Positions 24,503 to 36,500 of a DNA stretch of 64,000 nucleotides are shown here, piece by piece. Within the stretch, counting starts at the first letter, position 1. Each line of letters begins with the position of its first letter. The notes below the pieces were generated by a model, which saw only the letters and a list, made by a program, of their open reading frames with translations, was not told the origin of the DNA and made no database searches. Source of the stretch: Heliocidaris erythrogramma (lineage: Eukaryota; Echinodermata; Echinoidea; Camarodonta; Echinometridae); assembly GCA_025617745.1 (NCBI GenBank), contig CM046868.1, forward strand, positions 16,000,615-16,064,614, given 5' to 3'. The translations under genes and the position numbers were made by a program.

Positions 24503-27500
24503 TGGAGAGGGGGTCCTTTCATCTTCTTTTTTTTGGTTCCCTTTCCTTGTTCTTTTTCTTTGTTCTTAATTTCTATTTTTGCCATTTGATTCGGGAGGGG
24601 GGGGGGGGGGGTGGTGGCATGTGTCCACTGCCTCCTGCGTCCCCTGTACATGTAGCTACATGTACATGTACACCACTGTTATGATTTGAAAATATAGCCT
24701 GCATTTACATGATATATGCTGGTTATTATGTGAGACTTTACATGTATTACCATCGTGCACCTTTGGACTCTACTAGTACTTGACATGATTGATGAGACTG
24801 TTCATCTCCATCTCACCCATCTCATGTTTCATCTGAAGGACTCTTCCTCTCTTGGGGTCTGGGTATTGTTGTCATCTCAAGTATTTAAAAACCTTGGTGA
24901 TGAGGAATCGGAAGAGCAGTATCCCCTCTGCAGTCTAGTCTATTACTACAGTCACTGTTACTATAATTACTACCACCCTTGGCAGTCATTATGCAGGGTC
25001 TGGATGTGAATTATCCATTCCGTAGGGGTCGGGCTAACTCGGCACTAGGGCGAATTCGGCATCACACAACGAAAAGTCCTAAGAGTTGTAGTGCAATCTA
25101 CACACCGGATCACTAAATAGCCATAAATTTCCTTTTTGATACAATTTAACCTCTTGAAATTTTTAACACTACATCTTTAGTAACTATTTTTTCACATTTC
25201 CATCAAATAACCTTGAATGTGGATGTTAAAAAATATGTACTTAATGCAAAAACTGTAGTATTTGCGATCGATTTTGCTGTTTTGGATAACTCGGCCGCGA
25301 TTTCCGCTGAGTCTGAGTTGGCCCTAGTACCGGATCCATTCCGTAGACTATACATGTACACATCAGACCTGTAGCTGGTCACAGATCAAATTTAGGGTCT
25401 GAGCTACATGTACATGTACATGTATGTAGCTGCTCAGGAGATTTGACATGAACATGTGTACTTGTACTTGTACATTTCTGGACAAAGTTGTTCACAAATT
25501 AAATGCGGGGTCTGAACTATGTGAGCAGGAGACTACATGTATGTGTCTATACATGTACATGTAAACTGTGTACTGTAGCTATTCAAAAATCTACGTACAT
25601 GTACCATAATAGGGAGGGCTAGCATTGCTTTTTGCGACTTCAAATTTGGGGCACTTTTGGTTTTGCGGTAATGATATCCTTATGAGACTGTACGTGCTTT
25701 CCTTGTCAATCAAGCTTGCGCAATTAATCAATGTATAGCGTCTCAATGTACATTCATTGGGACAATCCTTTTCCTTCTCATTGACATAATTAGTAATCTC
25801 ACTAGTATGATCATGAGAATCTCTTATGATTAAAACTATAAATCAAGCTCTTCTGAATTGATATGAAAATGTTGGCCTTCGTGTCTGTAGGACACAAAGG
25901 TTTTCCAGACCCCCCCCCCCAACACTTTAACATAGACTCCTGCAAGGAGTTGGTTGAATTCCAAGGTAAACAGAGATGAGTTTTCAAAGCATAAAGTCAT
26001 CAAAAACAAATTTTTATAACTAGTAGGCTGAATGAAATGATTTTTTTTTCTTCAAATTGGTTAAAATGGCTCCTACATGTACATGTACATGTACATTCAT
26101 TCTAAGAAACATAAAATCTCCATAAGAGTTATTATTGCTACATGTACATGTATAATTGTAACTTTGCATGAAATAAAATTCACATTTGGGTAAAGAGTCT
26201 GCCTGTCGAACCCAAGATTGTGGGTTTGAATCCAGCCCCCCGGGTGGATGACTGAACTATGCGTTATGTGTACACAACATTTCATAGAGGCAGGCTGTGT
26301 TACAGTGGAAAACACTCCATTCCTCGGATAGTATGTTAAATGGAGAGTCGCCACCTTATAGCACGTTAAGAACGTACTGCACTGTTCAAAGAAGAGTAGG
26401 GGAAACCCCATGGTATTGGGAGGTACACCTGGACATCAAAATCAGTTATTCTGGGAGGAGAGACCCAAGGGTTACAGTAATTCGCTTTCCCCTGCCAGGC
26501 ACAGGTGACCCCAAATACAATAATAACAATGATAATTTGTATCGCCCCCCCCCCCCCCCCTCCCTAAATTTGCCCTTTGGAGTTTGTATCAAACATAAGT
26601 ATCACCTGCCAGAATAAGTGACACCTTGCTTCAAATGCAGTGGAGTAGGGTGCATGGGTCCAGACATTGAGTGGGCACTGGCATCATTTACAACACATTG
26701 TCACTGCCATACAATGTGCTAAAATGTATTCAGAAATGCCAAGCATTGGGCCTGAAACCATCGATGCAGTACAACTCTTTGGTACAGTGTGGTACAATGT
26801 GCCACAATGTACCTGTAGGAGACACCAGTGGATGAAGTGCACATTATGGCGAAGGTGTAGGAGGGGGTTGTAGCGTTTTTCCTTTCTGACCCCTTTTGCC
26901 TTCTTCCTTTTTATACACCCGCCAAACAAAGTTTGAAGGGGGTATATACATGTAGGAATCAGTCGATGGTTGGGCGGGCGGGCGGTCGGTCCGTTGCAAA
27001 TCTTGCGGATCGAACTACTTCCTCAGTTTTTGACCAAAAGTCATGAAATTTGGTACACACATTGGTCTTGGTGGGAAGATGTGCAAGACATATTTTTCGG
27101 ATGAGTTGGAATCTGCGTTGCCATGGTAACGGCATATTTATGGCAGAAAATCAAGGAAAACAGCTTGCGGATCGAAAGTTTTTGACCGAAAGTCATGAAA
27201 TTTGGTACACACATTGGTCTTGGTGGGAAGATGTGCACGACATATTTTTCGGATGAGTTGGAATCTGCGTTGCCATGGTAATGGCATATTTATTGCAGAA
27301 AATCAAGGAAAACAGCTTGCGGATCGAACTACTTCCTCAGTTTTTGACCGAAAGTCATGAAATTTGGTACACACATTGGTCTTGATGGGAAGATGTGCAA
27401 GACATATTTTTCGGATGAGTCGGAATATGTGTTGCCATGGTAACGGCATATTTATGGCAGAAAATCATTGCGGATCGAACTACTTCCTCAGTTTTTGACC

Positions 27501-30500
27501 GAAAGTCATGAAATTTGGTACACACATTGGTCTTGGTGGGAAGATGTGCAAGACATATTTTTCGGATGAGTCGGAATCTGCATTGCCCTGGTAATGGCAT
27601 ATTTATGGCAGAAAATCAAGGAAACGCCTTGCGGATCGAACTACTTCCTCAGTTTTTGACCGAAAGTCATGAAATTTGGTACACACATTGGTCTTACTGG
27701 GAAGATGTGTGCAACATATTTTTTTGATGTGTCGGAAGCTGCGTTGCCATGGAAACGGCATATCTATGGCAGTAAATCAGGGAAATCATGTACACTGCCC
27801 TACAATTTGCTACAATGTACTTTGGAGTTCAGAAATGCCAAGCATTGGGCCTGAAATGATGCAGTACAACTCTTTGCTACAATGTGCCACAATGTACTTT
27901 CAAATTTTAAACCTTTGAGTCTGAAATGACGCAGTCTGTTTTACAGCAATCGCCGTACAGTCAGCTGTTCTATCTGAACTCGTCCTGAAATCCCTTTCCA
28001 ACAACTCAAATAGGATTACCAATGGGGTAAATGGGATCAAATCTAATAGTAACATCAGCCTTTGAATCATTGCGTATAGCTAGAAATAGCCTCAGTACAG
28101 TGTAATCGTTTAATGTAGTGACAGAGGAAGAGGATAGTTGTAATTCATGGTCATGAATTTTGTAATATGTAATAATGCAGTGTCACTCATACATTTTAAT
28201 CTGTTTATGAAATAATATCCCTTTTGTACTGGAAGTTAGGGCACTTCAGAGGCACCCTATCTTCCAACATAAAATTAGGGTTAAACAATTTAGGGGTCCT
28301 AGATTTAGGGTGTCCTAGATTTAGGGTGCTCTAGGGGTTGTTTCAGGTCCGCTTCTAAGGGGCTTCAACAGCAGTATAAAAAAACATTCATAAGTATTTA
28401 AGCCATTTTATATTCAGTGACCGTATAGCAGATACTGTATACTGCTTCCTGGTGTACACTGTAGTAATGCTTTAATATCGTGTCCTCATGTGGCAACTGT
28501 ATTGGTCTCATACAGACTTTGCAGAGATGCCAAGTTTCTAAACCAGCTGGGAGTGAGACCCTGCGAGGGAGTGTGGGAGGGTGGCCGTCTCCCCCTCCCA
28601 CGGTAGGGAGATTTTTAGCTCACCCGAGCCTAAGGCTCGAGTGAGCTATTGCGATGGAAATTTGTCCGTCGTCCGTCGTCCGTCATCCGTCGTCTGTCGT
28701 CCATTAACTTTTTACATTTTCATTTTCTCCAAAACCCATGAGCGGAATTCAACCAAACTTGGTAGGAATCATCCTTAGGGGTAGGGGACCCAAAGTTGCT
28801 AAAATGGTACATGTGGCCCCCAGGGGGCCCAGGGGGAGGGCCCCCAATTGTAAAAGCTATGTAAATTTCAAACATCTTCTTCTCCAGAACCAGGTATAGC
28901 TCAGACTTGGTATTGTGTATGGAGATACCTCTATAGATGAAGAATGAATGTTGTTCATGAAATTTCTCTGAGTGGCCCTATAGGGGCCCTGTGGGGGTAA
29001 CATACTGGAGGGGGGGGGGGGGGGGGGGGGGGCGCTGCCAGGCAAAATGTACATTCTGATCTTCTTCTCCAAAACACATGATCGGAATTCAACCAAACTT
29101 GGTAGGAATCATCCTTAGGGGTAGGGGACCCAAAGTTGCTAAAATGGTACATGTGGCCCCAAGGGGGGCCCAGGGGGAGGGCCTCCAAGTGTAAAAGCTA
29201 TGTAAATTTCAAACATCTTCTTCTCCAGAACCAGGCATAGCTCAGACTTGGTATTGTGTATAGAGATACCTCTATAGATGAAGAATGAAAGTTGTTCATG
29301 AAATTTTTCTGGGTGGCCTTATAGGGGCCCTGCACCAGATGTGAATTGATCCACCTCAGGTGAGCGTCGTGCTTCCTGGGGCTCTTGTTTATTTTGGGAT
29401 ATAAAATTGTGTGATTTGGTGCATACATGTACGTACATGTATACAAACTTTATTACTTAACTTGATAATAACAATAAGAGAATTTTGTATGTATTGCATC
29501 ATTGAAAAGAAAAGGTCCAGGCTTTAAAAGTCTGTGTGAGATTGTACGAGATACAACTGATTTTATTCAGTCGACGAATCAAAGACGAGAGCAAACAAGC
29601 ATCCTCAGTTTCTAAGGTTTTAATAAAAACATTCAATTTGATAAACCACATGTGTACACATTATATGCATGATTGTAGATCTGTTGTATATATTTTGTCT
29701 TAAAAATTGAGGAACATAAATTCCTTACCTTTCACCTTATTTACTGCAATAAATCATATATACCTACCTATTATGCCTGTAGTCTTGACTACGGGACCCC
29801 TTCGAGAATTATCACACATGTGTCACAAAATTGTGCGCACCCCCCGTAATCCTATTGTCCCCTTTGCCACTCACGCGCGTCAATACGCTACGGCCATCTT
29901 CCTCTTTCTTGCTCGCCCCCGACGAGTTAGGACGTATAGTCACAGCGCTCCTGAAATCAGGTCGTATAGTATCTTTTTGGTGCGCTTTTTCGCATAGTTA
30001 AAGCACTTTTAGGTACCTATATTCGTTTAGATTATAGTACTTTGTGTTTTATTAGTCACTCTTGCCGATTGCAAGGGATTTTTTGATTCCCTTTCTTGGC
30101 ATTTATTTTTCTCTTTCACGGTCAGCCCCACGTAGATATTTCCGTGTTTGCGGGTGTTTCCGTTTGTCACCGAGCCTTCGGGTTCGGTGTTTGTTCTTAC
30201 GGTTTAGGCTGTGAAAATTTATTTAGTGCGTATCTCCCAAATAAACTTTAGTTTTATTTACTGCATTCAGTTGAAGTATTTCTTAATTTGAAAAGTATAC
30301 TTTATTGTCTGTTTTATTGCAGTGGTATGAATTCGGAAGAAGAAGCAGCTGGGTCAAGGAGACCTGCTTCTTCCGAAGAGTTGTCTAGCAAGACGACTCG
30401 GCCTTCCAGAACTCCCCCGAGTACAGCGGTACGCGGGGGAGGGAGGAGGGCTAAAGGTAAGTTGCCTAGTGGTGTTCCCTTGCAGAGTTTGCCAGTTTCG

Positions 30501-33500
30501 GAGCTTGCGGCTTCGGGACGGGTGGCGTTAACTGAATCGGGATTGTCAACTCCGAAGCCTGTGGTTTCGGGGTGGGTGGCGTCAGATTCTAGTGGTTTGG
30601 ATATCTCGAATCCAATCCCCCGGTCGCTGAGACCAGAGGGGGGGGCTGTTGTTTCCCGTACGGTAGCGTTCACTCGCTCTGATCCGTTAGGGGAGACGCG
30701 CCCCACTACTGCAGGGCAACCCACGGGCTTAGTCCATGTTGGTCTGGATTCTCAAACCCTAGCCCCCGGCAAACGCCATATGGGGGAACGAGTACTTTCT
30801 GGGCTGTCTCAGTTGCCAGCTGATGGGAATGCTCGAGCTAACAATTATGGACGCTCTTCGGAGCAACGGGTGTTTTCACCTGAGTGCGTGACTACTAGTG
30901 CTCCCCTATTGCCGCTTTCAAGCGGTCCAATAGTGGGTTCACATGCCTTTAGTAGTCATCGGGCACATACCGAGTCATCTCGGTCTGCCCACGCACTGGG
31001 AGCTTTTAGCTCCCAACCCATGGCTACGGCATCTTCTTGCCTAGCCAATATGGGTGATTTGGGCGATTCTCTAGGCTTACGCCATGAGCGCTCCAATCCC
31101 TTTATGGGAAGTGAACGTCCCTCCGCGGAGGAATCGGTTCGTGTTTCCGAAGAGGCTTCGGGGATCCGAATGAATCCGATTAAGCGTTCTAAGAAAAGGC
31201 TTTCGGCTACGACTATTGTCGAGCCAGCCAAGAAAAAGGCCAAGAAGAAGGCGAAAAGAGGCAAGGCTTTGCCGACCTCTTGCCCGTCTGGCCTGGCTGA
31301 CCCGGCTAGCTCCTCTCAAGCTGACATGTTCAGTATGATGCGGGCTTTTGCTCAGAGTCATGGTTGGTCCTTTGTACCGGCTTCTTCAACCCTGACTTCT
31401 GTCCCTATTCAGGGATCTCGCTTTGAGTCTGATCAACCTTTTGTGATTGATTCCTCTTTGTCTGAGACTGATTCGCATGTGCCTCCTACTCCCGCGGCCC
31501 TTGGGGCTCCGCCGGGCGAGGAGACTGTTGGTGAACCATGCGGGGACCCGCCTGCGGAGGCCTTTGTTAGCGCCTTTGTCTCATTCCACTCGGGTGGAAC
31601 CAGATTTGGATGCGTCCTCTCAAGCTTCGGTTCCCGAATCGCTTGGGCAGGCGGAGTCTCAATCGCTCAATCTCTGTGGAGTGGAAGCGATTGCTTTGTT
31701 GTCCAAATATCTCCCTGAAGTTCAGTCAACCCGCGCGCAGGGTTCGACTTCGCGTTGGAATTTCAAGCAGCAGGTCTCCTCTGAGGGTATTGCTCTCGAG
31801 GAGGCTTTCAAGCTGGAGTATGACCGCATTGAGGCCGCTGTGTTGGTTAAGCGATCTAATGCGGTCAGGGGTAAGGCTTTTGCCTTTTGTTCTCAGGACC
31901 AAGACAGCTTTTTCAAGGCTAAGATTCTTTCTCCTGAGATTTTAGAGGTTGGTCGTCGCTTGCGGGCGACTAATCCGCTTACCTCCGCTGCGTTCAGGGC
32001 GGAGGATAAGATTTGGTCTAATATTGAAAACCACATTAGATCAGGGATGCGTTTGACGGCTTTTCAAGGGCTTCTCTCCGACCTTAGGTCCAGGGCGGAG
32101 GAGTTGAATGTTACCGATGGTGACAAGCTGATTATTGACGACTTGCTGCATACTCTTTTTTGTCTGCAGTGGTCGCAGCTTTCCACAGCAGCTGCTTCGG
32201 CTACGTTCCGTCGCAGGACCTCGGCTCTCTCAGCACTGGGTGTTAGAGAGTCGGGCATTGCTCAACTTCTCCGAGATGTTCCGTCTCGGGGTCCTTCGCT
32301 TTTTGGTGGTAAATTCGCTACGGTGTTTCAAAGAGAGATCGATGCGCGAAAGCAGATCTCGGATATGACTAAGCAGTTTCACACTAGCTCTAAGCCAACG
32401 CGGGCCCCTGTTCAGCGTAGACCTGCTGGTCCTGTTTCGGGTCAACGCAGTCGTGTGTCTAGGGTCCCGCCTCCTGAGCCTCAGCCAGCTCCGTCTCGTG
32501 GGAGAGGGAGTCGTGGCAGGGGTTTTTCGAGAGGTTCTCGTGGTAAGGCGATGGCTTCGCAGAAGGCCAAGCCTGGTTTTTGACGTTTTTCCCCGAGCGC
32601 TGGTTCGACCGAATGTGGTAGGTGGCCGACTTCATGCGTTTCTCCCCGCTTGGGAGGCCATCTCCGGGACGGGTTTGTTCTCTCCGTCGTGCGAGACGGA
32701 TTCTTCATAGATCTTTGCGCCTCGCTCCCCGGAGGGGCTATAAGAATTCGGTCACCTCCCATGTCTGCCCTGTCTCGGTCTCATGCTTCGAAGGAGATCG
32801 AGTCTCTTTTGGAAAAGAGGGCTATAGAAAGGGTAAGAGACAGGCCGTCTCTTTCCCTTTCTCCAATATTTGTTATTCCCAAGCGCTCGGGAAAACTTCG
32901 TTTGATACTGAACCTAAAGAGGATAAACAAATTTATTCCTCCGGTTCATTTTCGTATGGAGACTCTTGCCTCCATTCTTCCGTTGATCAAAAGGGGAGAC
33001 TACGCGGTCTCGATAGATCTCAAGGACGCGTACTTTCACATTCCCATTCATCGCGCATCTCGCGATCTTCTGGGGTTCTCCTTCCTCTCGGAGACTTACC
33101 GGTTTCGGGCTCTTCCCTTCGGGCTGCGCCCGGCCCCTCGGGTTTTTACTCAAGTTGTAGCGGTGCTAGCGGCCTTTCTGAGGCGTCGCGGCCTGCGGTT
33201 GTTTTGTTACCTGGACGATTGGCTTCTCCTTGCGGAGTCGCGCGATCGTTTGTTGGACGAGACTCGTTTGCTAGTCTCTCTTACTCAAGACTTAGGTTTC
33301 CTAATAAATTGGGAAAAGTCAGAGTTAGTCCCCACTCGCAACCCAGTTTTTCTGGGGGCGGTGTTAGACATAAGGAATCAGTTAGCTCGACCCAGTCGAG
33401 ACAGGATTCTCACCATTGTCTCTGCGGCTCGCAAGCTCTTGCTGGCCAGAAGAGTCTCGGCCAGACAGTGGCTTCAGTTTCTAGGTTATCTGGCCAGTCT

Positions 33501-36500
33501 AGTCGATGTTTTAGAGGACTGCCGGCTCCTCATGAGACCCTTTCAGAGACATCTCCTCAGGTTCTTCAAGCCGGGAAAAGACTCTCTTTTGGTCTGGATT
33601 CCAGTACCAGTAGAGATCAAGTCTCTTCTCGCTTGTTGGACGAGCGAGGTGTTTCTCGCGCGAGGCAGGTCCTTCTCTGTCCCTCTTCCGTCGATATCGG
33701 TTTCGACGGACGCCTCTCGGTTGGGGTGGGGAGGACACTGCAACGGCAGCACGGTTGCGGGGGATTGGTCTCATCTTGGGACTCTTCCTCATATCAATGT
33801 CCTGGAGTTTATGGCAGTTCTGCTGACCTTGCTCCATTTCAGAAGTCGACTTCTCAGTCGTTCGGTTCTGATTCTCACGGACAATGTTACCGTGGCGGCA
33901 TATATCAATCGGCAGGGAGGCACTCGTTCGGTTGCCCTGAATGCCCTAGCAGCTCAGCTGTGGAGGTGGTGTCGTCGCATGGCAATCACACCCGTGGCCT
34001 CTTTCATCCCAGGTCGGGAAAACCTCATTGCGGATTTTCTGTCCCGGGGCAGGTATCTTCCATCGGAATGGATGCTCCATCCGGAGGTATTTTGCCGCAT
34101 TCGCACTTGCCTAGGTCCACTGGAAGTGGATCTATTTGCGTCGGTGCTAAATCACCAGCTGCCGAAGTATTGCTCCCGTGTTCGCGATCAGGGAGCATGG
34201 GCTCTCGATGCTTTCTCCCTCAGCTGGGAGAACCTTCAGGGATTCGCCTTTCCTCCCTTCCAACTGATTCCGCGTGTCTTGCGGAAAATCAGGGAAGATC
34301 GGGCGAGGGTGCTTGTAATAGCTCCCTTTTGGCCCAGGAGGAATTGGTTTCCGGAGCTTATGAGCCTTCTAAGGGCTCAACCGTTAGTTCTCCCGTTAAG
34401 AGCGGATCTGGTGTTACAGCCCCTATCGGGGATTCTTCACCACAATCCGGAGTCTCTTCATTTGACTGCTTGGCCCCTGTCAGGGAATCTGCAAGACAGT
34501 CGGGTCTCTCTGATAGAGCCGCGGACTTTTTAATGTCCAGTCGTAGGGTTTCTACTAGGGAAATTTACAATTCCCGTCTCTCGGTCTTTTTCCTTTGGTG
34601 CAAAGAGAGAAATCAAACCCCTTCTAAGGCTCCTATTGGCTCAATTGCGGATTTCTTAATCTCGTTGTTTGACAAAGGGAGATCTATTTCTACTATCCGA
34701 GGCTACCGTTCGGCGATCGGGGCCATTCATTCGGGTGTTTCGGATGGTTCGGGGATTTCCAATTCCCCGCTGCTAAGCGATTTGATTCGTTCGTTCTTTC
34801 TGAAACGACCTTCGTTTTCTAAGTTAGTGCCGTCTTGGAGTCTGCCTAAGGTCCTGGAGGCCTTGGCGAAACCTCCTTTTGAACCGTTAGGTGAAGCTTC
34901 GCTTCATCATCTTACGGTTAAGACTCTCTTTTTGGTAGCTATTGCCTCTGGGCAGAGGCGCAGTACTCTTCATGCTCTCTGTCTTACTCCTGGTCATGTT
35001 CGCTGGGAGAGAAAAGGTGTTAGATTGATTCCTAGGGCTTCTTTCGTTGCCAAGAATCAGACAGCTACCTCCGGTCCTGTTGAGATTTTTCTTTGTCCGC
35101 TTTCTGACCTTTCTTCGGTGCGTGAGGACAAAGTTTGGTGTCCTGTTAGGGCTCTCAAATGGTATATTGATAAGACTAAGTCTTTTCGTAAGGATGATCA
35201 GTTGTTCTTGATCACTAGAGAGCCTTTTTCTCCTGCCTCTCTTGATTCCATTTCTAGATGGATCGTTGAAGCTATTAGGGCCGCTGGCACAGAGGCTCTT
35301 TTATCCGACAGTAAGCCTCGTGCTCATGATACTCGTAGTGTCAGCACTTCTTGGGCTCTGTTTCAAGGTGTGGCGCTTGTTGATATTTTGAAGGCTGCTT
35401 ATTGGCGTTCGCCCAATTCCTTCATTTCTTGCTACCTTAGGGATATTCCCGCAGGTGAAGCTTTGTTTGCGTCAGCCACCTTGAAGGCCGCTGTGTCTTC
35501 TTTGTAGTCTTTGGTGTAATCCTATTTCCTTTGCTCGAAACATGCCTCCCGGTTTTTTGAGTTGGCGCTGGTCTGGCATAATAGGTAGGTATATATGATT
35601 TATTGCAGTAAATTTGTAAAATCAGCACTGATTTTCTTATTTACTATATAAATCTATATACCTACCTATGACCCTCCCTCCTTCCCCGCTCCTTGCAAGC
35701 AACATGTTTCTTCTTGGGGTTGCTCGCAAAAGAGGAAGATGGCCGTAGCGTATTGACGCGCGTGAGTGGCAAAGGGGACAATAGGATTACGGGGGGTGCG
35801 CACAATTTTGTGACACATGTGTGATAATTCTCGAAGGGGTCCCGTAGTCAAGACTACAGGCATAATAGGTAGGTATATAGATTTATATAGTAAATAAGAA
35901 AATCAGTGCTGATTTTACAAATTCTTTGGAGCTGTGAGCTTTGTTGGATGGATGTTTTGGCTTTTTAAAGAACTTCCTTTGGGGGGATCAAAGGTGTGTG
36001 CTGGTTCAAAACAAACTGCGATCGATGCATCTTGTCTATTTTTTTTCCTTGCTGCGCGGGACGGCATGAGAAAATGAGTCATGGGCGGGTGGGCGTGAGA
36101 TGAGGCTATGGGGCGTAAATCTCACACCCCAGGCGTGAGACTTGGTAGGTCTGACTTTGGGTGGCTGAAAGAGCAGTTTCAACTAAGTTGGGTCAGTGTG
36201 GAACCCGGTTCTTCAGAAGCAGTTTCAAATTTGGCCACATTTATTAATGATTTAGATTTTAGTCTATTAAAGTTTAATAGTGCTGTTAATTGATGCATTG
36301 CATTTGGGAGAGAAAAACAAATCTGAGTAGAATAAAGTCATGTTTTTGTCTACATGTAGATATACAAAGGTATGTTAATCAAAACATAAAGGTGAGAACA
36401 ATTTATAATCCCTGAATTTTTTTTCTCCCGAAGAACAAATTTTTACAGAGAAGTCCATGTCATTGATACATGTAAATGTAGGCAGCATAGACATCAAATA

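Larger units (their letters stand above)
29739..35923 (+). mobile_element. DIRS1-type tyrosine-recombinase retrotransposon
   Basis: A 6.2-kb element in the sense orientation of the host intron. The parts are in DIRS order: left inverted terminal repeat (29739-29907), gag-like region, overlapping reverse transcriptase/RNase H and tyrosine recombinase regions, an internal complementary region (about 35576-35673) and right inverted repeat (35729-35923). The inverted repeats agree without difference over about 150 bp, so it is young. Both outer termini end at the trinucleotide ATT, and the internal complementary region joins the complements of both ends at the same trinucleotide, a DIRS1 hallmark. 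It looks whole or nearly so, with at most about one break in the gag-like part, which might instead be a natural frame change. Confidence 0.9.

Noticed and set aside
24328-24684. Overlapping frames with Arg-Glu and Leu-Ser runs
   Set aside because: They come from the (GA)n microsatellite on both strands.
27000-27790. CRISPR-like array
   Set aside because: Repeats of 151-162 bp without unique short spacers, in an intron-bearing animal gene. It is a tandem-core repeat.
27050-27918. Set of short open frames starting [11 protein letters not shown]
   Set aside because: They are the same frame repeated in each tandem unit and arise from the repeat sequence, with no known protein.
29739-35923. LTR retrotransposon or Ngaro-type element
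   Set aside because: The ends are inverted, not direct; an internal complementary region is present; and a tyrosine recombinase replaces the integrase. These fit DIRS1 rather than LTR elements, and Ngaro elements have split direct repeats.
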